DNA of 64,000 nucleotides from Bradyrhizobium sp. C9 (GTDB lineage Bacteria; Pseudomonadota; Alphaproteobacteria; Rhizobiales; Xanthobacteraceae): positions 310,001 through 374,000 of the forward strand of contig NZ_NWTG01000005.1 of the NCBI RefSeq assembly GCF_002532045.1. The letters run 5' to 3'. The translations under genes and the position numbers were made by a program. Below the pieces are notes generated by a model that did no database searches, was not told where the DNA came from, and saw nothing but the letters and a program-made list of their open reading frames with translations. Every line of letters starts with the position of its first letter. Position 1 is the stretch's first letter. Below, piece by piece: positions 45,470 to 54,063 of this stretch.

Positions 45470-46264
45470 TTACACCGGCTCCTTGCCGGGGTCGTAGCTG
45501 GTTCTGGACTTGATGGAGATGAAGGCGCCGGCCGGCTTGTTCTCGACCCGGCCCTCGCTCGTCACGCCGAGGAATTTCCCGGTCGAGCGCATGGCATCCC
45601 AGTTGTAGAAGAAGATCGACGCGACCGGGATGATGAACTCGCGGAATCCGAAGACGTACTGGTTGTGATCGAACTTGTAGGTCGTCGTCAGGTCGACGTC
45701 GCCATGGCCGCGCTGGACGCCGACCAGATTCTGCCAGGCATAGCGCTGCGAGCTGAGATAGACGTGCTCGTAAAGATGCTGCGGGCTGTAGTCGTAATGG
45801 GCCGTCATTCCGACCAGATCTCGCGACGGCGCCGGCTCGAAACCGGTGGGCGCAATCGCGGGATCGCCGACGACACCCGGCGTGTAGGCCTGCGCAACCC
45901 GCGGTTCTCCCGGAGCTTCGCCCGCGGCGCGGACGCGCTCGCGGACCGACAGCACCCGGCGGGTCCTGGTGTTGACGATGAAGGCTTCATCCTCGGTCGG
46001 ACGCGCGGCAAAGGTGAGGTTGATGAAGACCACGTCCGGCGCCACGTTGATCGCTTCGTACCAGTCGGCGCCGGTCGCATCGCCGTCGCGCCATTGAAGC
46101 CGATCAGCCGAGGCAAAGGCCAAGTCAATGGCGCGGCCGTCCTTCAGCGTGATCTTCAGGCTCCGGCCGGCGAGCGCGTCCGTGGTCGGCAGCCGGTTGG
46201 TTGCAATGCCCGCGGCGAAGTCATCGAAATTCTTCCAGTCAGCGGGTCTGTCATTGCCCTGCAT
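45470..46264 (-). CDS. MoaF-like protein
   Basis: A 264-residue protein resembling the MoaF family (molybdenum cofactor biosynthesis F) in both halves. The N-terminal part has LAGRSLKITLKDGRAIDLAF and the C-terminal part VFGFREFIIPVASIFFYNWD followed by STGKFLG. The name is historical and a cofactor role is not established. The neighbours (an SDR and a SnoaL-like protein) suggest small-molecule binding or an unusual hydro-lyase or isomerase step. The ATG at 46264 is favoured by GGGAGA upstream; an in-frame GTG at 46282 overlaps the SDR stop. Confidence 0.75.
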   Translation of the reverse strand: MQGNDRPADWKNFDDFAAGIATNRLPTTDALAGRSLKITLKDGRAIDLAFASADRLQWRDGDATGADWYEAINVAPDVVFINLTFAARPTEDEAFIVNTRTRRVLSVRERVRAAGEAPGEPRVAQAYTPGVVGDPAIAPTGFEPAPSRDLVGMTAHYDYSPQHLYEHVYLSSQRYAWQNLVGVQRGHGDVDLTTTYKFDHNQYVFGFREFIIPVASIFFYNWDAMRSTGKFLGVTSEGRVENKPAGAFISIKSRTSYDPGKEPV

Positions 46265-46278
46265 CTTTTGTCTCCCGC

Positions 46279-47067
46279 TCACTCGACGAATGCCAATGTC
46301 GGCAGGTCGACCACGGCCGCCCCGCCATCGACGGTCAGGATCGAACCATTCATCGCCGACGCCTCATCCGATGCGAGGAAGCAGATGACGTTTGCGACCT
46401 CCTCCGATGTCGCCGGGCGGCCGAGCGGCACGTCCTTGGTCACCAGCCGATAAGCTTCGTCGATCGAATGGAGCCCGTGCTTCTCGACGATGACTTGCAT
46501 CTGCTCGTCGGCCATCGCGGTCGCGACCCAGCCGGGACATACGATGTTGGTCCGCACACCCTTGCGGCCGTAATCGCGCGCCAGCGATTTGCCAAAGCCG
46601 ATGCAGGCATGCTTCATCGTCACATAGCCTGCCGCATCGGGGCCCGCGAACAGACCGGCAATTGAAGCGACGACCACAACGGCGCCCTTTTGCGCGATCA
46701 GATCGGGAAGGCTTTCGCGAGCGCAGACAAAGGCGGTGTCAAGATTGAGCCGGGTCGCCAGCGACCACGTCTCGTCGGTCATTGAGATCGTCGGACCGAC
46801 GCCGTGACCTCCAGCATTGGCGATCAGGATGTCTACCTTGCCAAACTTACCGTGGATCTCCTTCAAGGCTGCCCGCACCGCGACGCTGTCGGCCGCGTCA
46901 GCCTGCACCACGAAGCAACCGGTCTCGTCAGCCAGCGCCTGCAGCGGCTCCCGCCGCCGGCCCATGACGGCAACGCTGGCGCCTTCCGACGCAAGGCGCC
47001 GTGCAACGGCCGCCCCTATTCCGGTGCCACCACCTGTGACCAGGGCCGTTCGTCCGCTGAATCTCAT
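46279..47067 (-). CDS. Short-chain dehydrogenase/reductase
   Basis: A 262-residue classical SDR. The cofactor motif TGGGTGIG is at residues 11-18, NAGG near 86, the catalytic serine in VVASIAGLF near 138, and the YVTMK active-site tyrosine and lysine near 151-155. A GRR sequence after the second strand suggests NADP use. The C-terminal MNGSILTVDGGAAV is typical. It would oxidise or reduce a hydroxyl or keto group. It is the first gene of the SDR, MoaF-like, SnoaL-like set. Confidence 0.93.
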   Translation of the reverse strand: MRFSGRTALVTGGGTGIGAAVARRLASEGASVAVMGRRREPLQALADETGCFVVQADAADSVAVRAALKEIHGKFGKVDILIANAGGHGVGPTISMTDETWSLATRLNLDTAFVCARESLPDLIAQKGAVVVVASIAGLFAGPDAAGYVTMKHACIGFGKSLARDYGRKGVRTNIVCPGWVATAMADEQMQVIVEKHGLHSIDEAYRLVTKDVPLGRPATSEEVANVICFLASDEASAMNGSILTVDGGAAVVDLPTLAFVE

Positions 47068-47476
47068 GTGTTCGCTTCGCCCCCGATGCCGCCCGCGTTT
47101 TCGTCGAGCCGGACGACAAACGGCTACCCGACGACGTTTTGTTGCCATCAGATAGACCCACCGGACCGAGCCCGTCTTGGACTCAAGCGCAGCCGCGCTA
47201 GGACGCGGGCGCGTGTGGCGGTTCCACTCGCAAGCCGCCGGCTTCTCATTTGTTTTAAGTATAAAGTATATTGCTGACCAAAGGACCGCCGAGGCGCGCG
47301 TTGGAAACCCGCCGGCATCGCCCTTCGGCGCGCCAAGCTCCGCAAATTCCGCCGCATCGGCAAGCGGGCTCACGGCGCGTTGAACCAGCCTTGAATTTAC
47401 TTTTGGCACGAACTATCTTGCAGTCGACATCGAGGTTGCCGCCCTCAGCGGGGCCGGATGCCGCAGGAGATTTGAT
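47068..47476. promoter_or_regulatory. Divergent region between SDR and MarR genes
   Basis: This 409-base gap has no convincing gene. It holds the second copy of the shared 31-bp motif (47174-47204). It also has an AT-rich island with two tandem AAGTATA copies at 47257-47270, a likely promoter or operator zone. A TGGCAC/TTGC pair near 47404-47421 resembles a sigma-54 box, but its spacing is 13 instead of 10. Confidence 0.45.
47174..47204 (-). promoter_or_regulatory. 31-bp motif shared with the LivK operon (copy 2)
   Basis: GTCTTGGACTC, 13 bases, CTAGGAC, with a CGCA block at the same internal place as in the copy at 44952-44982. It lies 107 bases upstream of the SDR start. Confidence 0.5.
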
Positions 47477-47983
47477 TTGGCAGTCGCGAAGGAGTCCCCA
47501 CCTGTTTCGCCCAAGAGCGGGGTCGATCAGGAGGCCGAGTACCGGGCTCAGACACGGCTTTGGCTTCGGCTGCTTGCCTGCACAACCCTGATCGAGGGCG
47601 AGCTGAGGCGCCGGTTCCGCGAGGAATTCGATTTCACGATGCCGCGCTTCGACGTCCTGGCCCAGCTCGACCGCGAGCCGAGTGGACTGGTGCTCGGAGA
47701 GCTGCCGAAGCGCCTGATGGTCTCCGCCGGAAACCTTACACCCATCGTCGATCGTCTGGTCGAGGACGGCTACATCACCCGCACACCCTCTAACCTCGAT
47801 CGGCGCGTGCAGATCGTTTGCATGACCGTCGAGGGCCGCAAGGCCTTCAGGCGCATGGCCAAGAGCCATGGCTCATGGCTGGCCGAGTTGCTTGCCGGAT
47901 TCCCGGCTGACCGGCTCGATGGATTGACCAGCGAGCTCGACGAGCTCAAGGGCGTCGTCAGGGACGCGATGCAAAAGCCGTAG
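47477..47983 (+). CDS. MarR family transcriptional regulator
   Basis: A 168-residue winged-helix regulator with ELPKRLMVSAGNLTPIVDRL (recognition helix, about residues 76-95) and the wing segment SNLDRRVQIVCMTVEGRKAF. It starts at a TTG whose AGGAGA lies six bases upstream, so the weak start codon is well supported. It is divergent from the SDR operon and likely controls it; the motif shared with the LivKHMGF operon suggests a possible wider regulon. Confidence 0.9.
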   Translation: MAVAKESPPVSPKSGVDQEAEYRAQTRLWLRLLACTTLIEGELRRRFREEFDFTMPRFDVLAQLDREPSGLVLGELPKRLMVSAGNLTPIVDRLVEDGYITRTPSNLDRRVQIVCMTVEGRKAFRRMAKSHGSWLAELLAGFPADRLDGLTSELDELKGVVRDAMQKP

Positions 47984-48068
47984 CTCACGCCGGCATCAGG
48001 GCGCCCTGCTCAATCCTCTTGCCGATGTTCCGCTGCGCATCGCGCTCCGATGCAATCTCGCCGCCCAA

Positions 48069-49226
48069 TCAAGGCAGCAACTTGTACTTCCCGTCCTCGA
48101 TCTGAACCAGAATCCGCGCGCGGGCATCGACGCCATGCCGATCCGCCGGCGTGTAGGAGTAGACGCCCTGCGTCCCAGCCAGCTCCTTGGTGGTGAACAG
48201 CGCCTCGCGCAGCGCTACGCGAAATTCGGGCGAGCCCGGCTTGGCGCCGGTCGCCAGCGCGCGCTTGGCCGCATCGACGAACACCAGCCAGCCGTCGAAG
48301 GAGTAGGATGAGAACGAGTCGGTCGGCGCCTCGCCATTGGCCTTCTCGAAGGCCGCGCGAAATGCCAAGGCAACCTTCTGGATCGGATTGCTGGCTGGAA
48401 GCTGCTCGGCCGCGGTCACCGGCCCGGTCGGGCAGATGATTCCGTTGGCGGCCTTGCCGGCCAGCCGCAGGAAATCGGCACTGATGAGTCCGTGGTTGCC
48501 GTAGAGCGGTCCCTTGTAGCCACGCTCCGACAAGGCGATCACCGGCAGCGCCCCAGGCGTTCCCGTGCCGCCGAGCATGATGGCGTCGGGACGCGCCGCC
48601 AATGCACGCAGCACCTGGGCGGTCACCGTCGAATCCGATCTCGCGTATCGCTCGTTGGCGATCACCTTGATGTCGGCCGCCTTGGCGCTTTGCGACAGCG
48701 AGTCGTACATGAGGTCGCCGAAGGCATCCGAGAAGCCGATGAACGCGACGGTCTTCAACCCGCGCGCCTTCATGTGGTCGACGATGCCCTGAACCAGAAG
48801 CGGCGTCGGCTGCGGCGTCTGCACGACCCAGGGCCCGCCATCGCCGGGCGGCACCGGCGCGATCGGCGAGACAGCGATCATCGGCGTTTTCATCTCGATT
48901 GCGGCAGTCGCCATTGCCAGCGTCTGCGGCGCGCCCGACGTGCCGATGAGGATGTCGACCTTCTCCTGCTCGACGAGCTTGCGCGCATTGCGCGCCGAGG
49001 CCGTCGGATCGGAAGCGTCGTCAAGTTGGATGACGCGCAGCTTCTCACCGCCGACTTCGCCGATATAGGCTTCGCCGGCTGCCAGTCCCTTTGCGTTCGG
49101 AATCCCGATCGACGACACCGGCCCGCTGAGACCGGTGACAAATCCGACCAGGATCTCCGCCTGCCCGACCTGCGGAACGGCAACAAGCAGCGCGGCGGAG
49201 GCCAGCAACGTCTTCATCGAGATCAT
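48069..49226 (-). CDS. Liv-type ABC transporter substrate-binding protein
   Basis: A 385-residue periplasmic receptor. The signal peptide ends near QVGQAE and the mature protein begins ILVGFVTGLSGPVSSIGIPN. It is closely similar to the receptor at 54.1-55.2 kb, sharing GFVT.LSG, SIGIP, RNARKLVE.EKVD and ALP.I.LSERG.KG. That receptor has full transport partners, which this one could share. It is at the 3' end of an operon with a cyclase, a DUF35-SDR fusion, a thiolase-like protein and a racemase-family protein. Confidence 0.9.
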   Translation of the reverse strand: MISMKTLLASAALLVAVPQVGQAEILVGFVTGLSGPVSSIGIPNAKGLAAGEAYIGEVGGEKLRVIQLDDASDPTASARNARKLVEQEKVDILIGTSGAPQTLAMATAAIEMKTPMIAVSPIAPVPPGDGGPWVVQTPQPTPLLVQGIVDHMKARGLKTVAFIGFSDAFGDLMYDSLSQSAKAADIKVIANERYARSDSTVTAQVLRALAARPDAIMLGGTGTPGALPVIALSERGYKGPLYGNHGLISADFLRLAGKAANGIICPTGPVTAAEQLPASNPIQKVALAFRAAFEKANGEAPTDSFSSYSFDGWLVFVDAAKRALATGAKPGSPEFRVALREALFTTKELAGTQGVYSYTPADRHGVDARARILVQIEDGKYKLLP

Positions 49227-49283
49227 GGCACCTGTCCTTCTTGATTGGCGTTTCTTCTATCGGGCAAGCGCCATCCGCTCGCT

Positions 49284-50066
49284 TCAGCTCGCCGCAACCA
49301 ACGCGATCACGCGCAGCGGGCTGCCGGAACCGTTCTGGATCTTCAACGGCGAAGCCACTATGACCGCCCCGGTGGCCGGAAGCTGATCGAGGTTGCGAAG
49401 GCACTGAAGGCCATAGCGGCCGGCGCCGTGCAGGAAGTGATGCGCCGGATAAGGCGGCTCGAAATGGCCGGCCTGCCCCGCGTCGGTGCCGATGGTCTCG
49501 GTGCCGAAGCCGATGATGCCGCGCTGCTCCACCAGCCATTTCATGACAGCCGCGTTCGGGCCCGGCGTGTGCGCGCCGTCATCCCTGAGGTTGGCGTAGT
49601 CGCGCCAGCCCTTCTTCGACCAGTCGGTCCGCAGCAGAACCCAGTTCCGCTCGGGAATCCGTCCGTGCTTCGCCTCCCAGGCCTCGACGATCGGAACGGT
49701 CAGCAGGAAATCCGGATCCTGCGCTGCGCCGGCCGAGCAGTCGATCACGCACGCCGGAGCGATCATGTCCTTGGCAGGCATCGTGTCGACGGAATTGTTC
49801 GGCAGATCCTTGCCGGTGAACCAGTGAATCGGCGCATCGAAATGCGTGCCGGTGTGCTCGCCGAAGGTCACGTTGTTCCAGTACCAGGCCGGGCCGCGGC
49901 CGTCGTAGCGCGAAATCTCCTGGATCCGGACCGGAGCTGCCTGGCCGAACTCCGGCGGCAGCACGATGACCGGAAAATCCGGATTGAGCGTGAAGGTCAG
50001 ATCGACGACGCGCACCGCGCCGGACGAGACCGCACCTGCGAACTCCAGGAGATTGTTGCTTTGCAT
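49284..50066 (-). CDS. Cyclase/kynurenine formamidase family hydrolase
   Basis: A 260-residue metal-dependent hydrolase of the PF04199 cyclase group (KynB-like). The diagnostic HxGTHxDxPxH motif appears as HTGTHFDAPIHW near residues 71-82. Members hydrolyse aryl formamides, lactones or cyclic amides such as isatin. The ATG at 50066 was chosen because GGGAGGA lies seven bases upstream; an in-frame GTG at 50072 is too close to that site. It follows the DUF35-SDR fusion by 33 bases. The substrate is unknown. Confidence 0.9.
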   Translation of the reverse strand: MQSNNLLEFAGAVSSGAVRVVDLTFTLNPDFPVIVLPPEFGQAAPVRIQEISRYDGRGPAWYWNNVTFGEHTGTHFDAPIHWFTGKDLPNNSVDTMPAKDMIAPACVIDCSAGAAQDPDFLLTVPIVEAWEAKHGRIPERNWVLLRTDWSKKGWRDYANLRDDGAHTPGPNAAVMKWLVEQRGIIGFGTETIGTDAGQAGHFEPPYPAHHFLHGAGRYGLQCLRNLDQLPATGAVIVASPLKIQNGSGSPLRVIALVAAS

Positions 50067-50099
50067 CGTCACGTCCTCCCGCTTGGTTGAAATTTGATC

Positions 50100-51341
50100 T
50101 TATTTGTCGAGCTCGCGCTCGACCGCTTTCGGATTGGCGGCAAGACGCTGCCTGATTTCCTCGGCGACGTCTCCGACATACATCTCCTCGAGTCCGCCTC
50201 TGAGCCCGGACACGATCGCCTGTGCCACAGCGCGCGGCGCGACCTTCGGCGGCGGCACGGTCTGGAACCACTCGTTGTCGACCGGCCCCGTGAACAGGTT
50301 CAGCACCTTGACGCCGCCGGGCCGCAGTTCCGCGCGAAGACAATGCGACAGCGACAGGCAGGCGGCTTGCGATGCCGAGTAGGCGCCGAACGCGGGCCAG
50401 TTCGCGAGCGCATGGACCGACAGGATATTGACCCAGGCGGCACTGCTGTTGGCGCCGTCCGCACCCCGCATCCGCATCGCCGGACCGAAGGCCTGCGCGA
50501 GGTTGATGAACCCGAGATAGGCCTGGTCGATCTCGTCCCGCGCGATGCTGGTGCCCCTGCGGTCGAGCAGACCGCCGGGCCGCACATATTCCGTCGTGTT
50601 GACGAGTATATCGACCTTGCCGCCGATGTCGGCCGCCAGATCAGTCGCGGACTTCTCATCGGCCGCGTCGAGCGTCACGACCTCGATTCCTTGCTGTCCG
50701 CGCAACAACTGCTCGCCGGCAAACGGGCGCCAGGGTTCAGCAACGCCGACAAACACTGTCTTCGCACCCGCAGCCTTCAGCGCTGCAACGGCCTCCTGGC
50801 CGATCAGGCTGCGGCCGTTGGTCACGAGCACGCGCCGGAATTTCGGATCGGCCGTCATTTCCCGCCACTGCCGGTCGTCTGCCATGTTGGGAGTCTCCCC
50901 CTCCGGTCGGGCAAAGGCCACCGCCTGACCGCCCTTGTCGAGCTGAAACGACACCAGGACGGGCGCGCCCTCGACGCAGTCGGCATGCAGATGCGCCACC
51001 ATCGTCGGACCGCAGTCCATCTTGACGAGACCGATGCGCCAGGGCGCCCGCTCGCGAAAATAGACGTCGCTCGGCACCCGCGCCGTCGTCTCGGCCAGCA
51101 GCGCGCCGCGGCGCGGCGCATCGACGAACGCCAGACTACCGGAAAGGCAGGCGGGGCACGCCTCGCGTGCCGGATAGGCGAAGGCGCCGCAGGCCACGCA
51201 GCGCTGCAGCATGAAGCGTCCTTCGGCGGCGGCGCGCGTGAACCCGTGCGATGTCCTGCTGCGCGCTCGCGGCGGTGACGCCGGAAGCCGCGTCCGCAGC
51301 AACGGGTTCTTGCGCCGGGGCGGTTCAATCGGATCGATCAT
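50100..51341 (-). CDS. DUF35 Zn-ribbon/OB protein fused to a degenerate SDR
   Basis: A 413-residue two-part protein. Residues about 40-150 are a DUF35 module with Zn-ribbon cysteines C48, C51, C62 and C65 and an OB fold. Residues about 168-413 are an SDR domain whose key motifs are altered: TNGRSLIG in place of TGxxxGxG, NTT in place of NAG, S309 and Y321 kept, but Q325 where the catalytic lysine should be. Redox activity is therefore doubtful; the SDR part may bind CoA or a ligand. Its start overlaps the stop of the thiolase-like gene, so a complex with that protein is likely. Confidence 0.85.
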   Translation of the reverse strand: MIDPIEPPRRKNPLLRTRLPASPPRARSRTSHGFTRAAAEGRFMLQRCVACGAFAYPAREACPACLSGSLAFVDAPRRGALLAETTARVPSDVYFRERAPWRIGLVKMDCGPTMVAHLHADCVEGAPVLVSFQLDKGGQAVAFARPEGETPNMADDRQWREMTADPKFRRVLVTNGRSLIGQEAVAALKAAGAKTVFVGVAEPWRPFAGEQLLRGQQGIEVVTLDAADEKSATDLAADIGGKVDILVNTTEYVRPGGLLDRRGTSIARDEIDQAYLGFINLAQAFGPAMRMRGADGANSSAAWVNILSVHALANWPAFGAYSASQAACLSLSHCLRAELRPGGVKVLNLFTGPVDNEWFQTVPPPKVAPRAVAQAIVSGLRGGLEEMYVGDVAEEIRQRLAANPKAVERELDK

Positions 51342-52516
51342 CGCGCGGGCCCTGCAAAGATCACGGCGCCCGAGGCCAGGCCGCGGTCATAGTTGATCAT
51401 GCCGAAGCCCGAGGCCAGACCGAGCTTGGCATCCTTCACCTGCGTGGGACCGGCTTCGCCCAGGACCTGCCGCAATCCTTCGACGAGCCCGAGATAGGCG
51501 CCGGCGGCGCCGGCCTGCCCGGCCGAGAGCTGGCCACCCGAGGTGTTGTGCGGGAAGTCGCCGTCAACGGTCAGATCGTGCTGACGAACGAAGGCCGCGC
51601 CTTCGCCCTTGTTGCAGAAGCCGAGATCCTCAAACTGCATCATCGTGATGACCGGATAATCGTCATAGGTCTGGACGATATCGAGATCGTCAGGCTTTAC
51701 GCCGGCCATCGCGTAGAGCTCGCCGACATCCATCGCCCAGCCGCCGCGCACCTGCATCGGATCGTCGGCGAAGGCGTTGTGCCGCTCGATCGTCGACAGC
51801 AATCGTGCCGCCGGCAAGCCAAGCGATGCCGCAGTCTCGTCCCGCATCACCAGGAAGGCTTCGGCACCGGCGCACGGCATGACGCAATCGAACAGGTGAA
51901 TGGGGTCTGAGATGGGACGGGCCGCCAGATACTGCTCGATCGTCAACGGCGTCTTCATCAGCGCATGCGGGTTGCGCAGCGCGTTGGCACGCTGGGCGAC
52001 CGCAATCCTGCCGACGTCTTCGCGTGTCACGCCATAGGTCCGCATATAGTTGCGCGCGATCAGCGCGAAGCTCGCATTGGCGCCGCCGGCACCATAAGGA
52101 TAGACCGCGTCCTGGTTGAAACGCGAGAAATTCTCGAGCGTCAGGCGGAAGGAATCGACGTGGTTGGTATCGCCGGCCACGCAAGCCACGATGTCGGCAT
52201 CGTGTGCCTGCACCGCGCGGGCCGCCTTGCGCAACGCCGCGATGGCGCTGGCACCGCCGAGCGGGATGGTGTCCAGCCATCGGACGCACAGCCCGAAATG
52301 CTGCGTCAGTCCGATCCCGCTGTCGGTCCCCATGGTGAAGCTGGAGACGCACAGGCCGTCGATGTCGGAAGCCTTGATACCGGCCCGCGCGACCAGCGCG
52401 CTCAGCGCGCGGCCGATCCACCATTGCGCGCTCTCGATCGAATAGCGCGCATAGGGGATCGTGACGGGAGCCGCCATCACGATGCCCTCATACGGTGTGC
52501 GCAGCGAATTCTTCAC
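51338..52516 (-). CDS. Thiolase-like protein (second copy, lacks catalytic Cys and His)
   Basis: A 392-residue SCP2-thiolase-fold protein. The cysteine-nucleophile region reads PLGGASAIAAL near residue 88 and the C-terminal loop NTSGGQLSAGQAGAAG near residue 330 has Q where thiolases have H in GHPxGATG. It is paired by overlapping stop and start codons with the DUF35-SDR fusion, repeating the thiolase/DUF35 pairing seen at 20-22 kb. Aldolase-like or non-catalytic acyl-CoA chemistry is more likely than thiolysis. It starts at GTG. Confidence 0.85.
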   Translation of the reverse strand: MKNSLRTPYEGIVMAAPVTIPYARYSIESAQWWIGRALSALVARAGIKASDIDGLCVSSFTMGTDSGIGLTQHFGLCVRWLDTIPLGGASAIAALRKAARAVQAHDADIVACVAGDTNHVDSFRLTLENFSRFNQDAVYPYGAGGANASFALIARNYMRTYGVTREDVGRIAVAQRANALRNPHALMKTPLTIEQYLAARPISDPIHLFDCVMPCAGAEAFLVMRDETAASLGLPAARLLSTIERHNAFADDPMQVRGGWAMDVGELYAMAGVKPDDLDIVQTYDDYPVITMMQFEDLGFCNKGEGAAFVRQHDLTVDGDFPHNTSGGQLSAGQAGAAGAYLGLVEGLRQVLGEAGPTQVKDAKLGLASGFGMINYDRGLASGAVIFAGPAR

Positions 52517-52652
52517 CAGCCGCCTGCCTTGCCTGCCCGCCTCAGATCACCATCAGCTTCATATCGATACCGCCACGGGTCGTATTCGAACAGGGGCACC
52601 TTCTCGGATCTCGTCACATCTGGCTCTCCAGAACTGGTCGGCTGTTCGCGCG

Positions 52653-53435
52653 CTAGCGCTTGTTGCGCGCGAGCATCGCCCGGAAATCGTCACGTGCCTG
52701 GGCACTGGCACGCTTGAAGCTCGGCCCGCGGCTTGGCTCGGTGCCGTTGAGCTGCCTCAGCTGCACCCACATCTCGGCGCTCTTCAACGCCACCGCGGCG
52801 CAGTTCACGACCGGCGCGTGCCCGACCTTCAGGCCGTGCTCCCGCCCGATCAAGAGGCCCGGCAGCACGCCGGCGGGGATCACCACGTCGGCGCCGTGCT
52901 CGACCAGCGGCAGGGCGCAGGCCATAAAATCCTCGATCATTCGGGCGTGAGCCGCCTGATCGCCCGCGAACGCCCCTGCGAAATCCTCCGGCTTGCAACC
53001 GAGGCCGGTCACGTGGACGACGCGATCACCGAGGCCGTAACGTTCAGCCTGCTCGTAGTGCCAGACCTCGAAGACGGGATCGAGCGTCACGAGGCCGAGG
53101 CGCCGGCCGAGTTGTGAGGCCGCAAGCAGCGTCGCCTCGCCGGTCCCGATCACGGGAATGTCGAGCGTCGCGCGGAGTTCGTAAAGACCGGGATCCTGGA
53201 AGTGGCCCATCACGAAGGCGTCGAACCCGCCCTCTTCGGCCGCGATGCCGTTGTCGATCGCTTGAACCGCGCAGCGCAATTCGGCCAGCCGGCCGAACTC
53301 GCGATCCGGCGGCGAAATACCCTCGACGTGAACCGTCGTGCCGGGCGCAGCGATCGTGTTGAGGTACTCCGACAGCCGCGCCATATAGGGCGCGTTCACG
53401 CTCGCATCGACGAAACTCTGCCAGAAGATGCGCAT
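52653..53435 (-). CDS. Asp/Glu/hydantoin racemase family protein
   Basis: A 260-residue protein of the Asp/Glu racemase superfamily (including hydantoin racemases and maleate isomerases). These use two cysteines; candidates are in LAELRCAVQAI near residue 54 and VVNCAAVALK near residue 208. The start MRIFWQSFVD and the HFQDPGLYELRATLDIPVIG segment fit. The ATG at 53435 is chosen; a longer upstream frame is open but not protein-like. It is probably the first gene of the operon with the thiolase-like and cyclase genes, perhaps isomerising a substrate or intermediate. Confidence 0.85.
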   Translation of the reverse strand: MRIFWQSFVDASVNAPYMARLSEYLNTIAAPGTTVHVEGISPPDREFGRLAELRCAVQAIDNGIAAEEGGFDAFVMGHFQDPGLYELRATLDIPVIGTGEATLLAASQLGRRLGLVTLDPVFEVWHYEQAERYGLGDRVVHVTGLGCKPEDFAGAFAGDQAAHARMIEDFMACALPLVEHGADVVIPAGVLPGLLIGREHGLKVGHAPVVNCAAVALKSAEMWVQLRQLNGTEPSRGPSFKRASAQARDDFRAMLARNKR

Positions 53436-54063
53436 CGCCCTTCTCCTCAAACGGTGACGGGAGCATCGGCCGTCGGCCTGCCGACTGATATATTTCAACC
53501 ATAAACTAATTGACCCGTCAAATGCGCAGCATGGAGCCGGCCGACGGGGTCTCGCCATCGCGACGGGAAGGCCGATTTTTCGGGACGAAGAAGTGAAGGA
53601 AATGGCGCACTCTGACGGAATTGTATGCAGCAACATTTTTTTCTGACAGCCCCGCGACACGTGTTGACGGCGCCACGGAGAATACTTTAGGCTTTAAGTA
53701 ATCGACCATCGGCCGTTGCCGGTGGCCAATAACGATGATGTTGCAGGGCACCGATTTTGAGAAACTCAATCGCGTGGACTATCGTCGGGCCTGAAGGGCC
53801 GGCAACAGCATCGCCGGTCGCGCATCGCGGCTGCGGCACTCGATTTCTTTCGTTTCGACAGATGCACGCCGGTTGCCGCCGACCCGCCCGCTATTCGCGC
53901 GGCGCACCTCGCCATGGCCGCTGACGCCCCGGCCCAGCGAACTTCCTTCTCGCCGCGCCCGGCGTCTGGCGCTGCAGCAATGCCTTCAACCGGTTCGTGC
54001 ACAGCGCGGGCTCCTGCCCGGCTGCCAGACATTCGTACCCAGCATCAACGGAGGACAACGCAA
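53436..54063. promoter_or_regulatory. 628-base divergent intergenic region
   Basis: No gene is supported here. It contains the inverted repeat TTGAC, CC, GTCAA at 53510-53521, about 75 bases upstream of the racemase-family gene. It also contains a possible plus-strand promoter, TTGACG (53664-53669) and TAGGCT (53688-53693) with an 18-base spacer, which would give the downstream receptor gene a leader of about 370 bases. The region from 53.5 to 53.7 kb is AT-rich. Confidence 0.4.

Noticed and set aside
47404..47421. Sigma-54-like TGGCACG...TTGC before the MarR gene
   Set aside because: The GG-to-GC spacing is 13 rather than 10, which RpoN does not tolerate.
53518..53769. 83-codon minus-strand frame in the 53.4-54.1 kb gap
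   Set aside because: No family resemblance, and it overlaps the AT-rich presumed regulatory zone.
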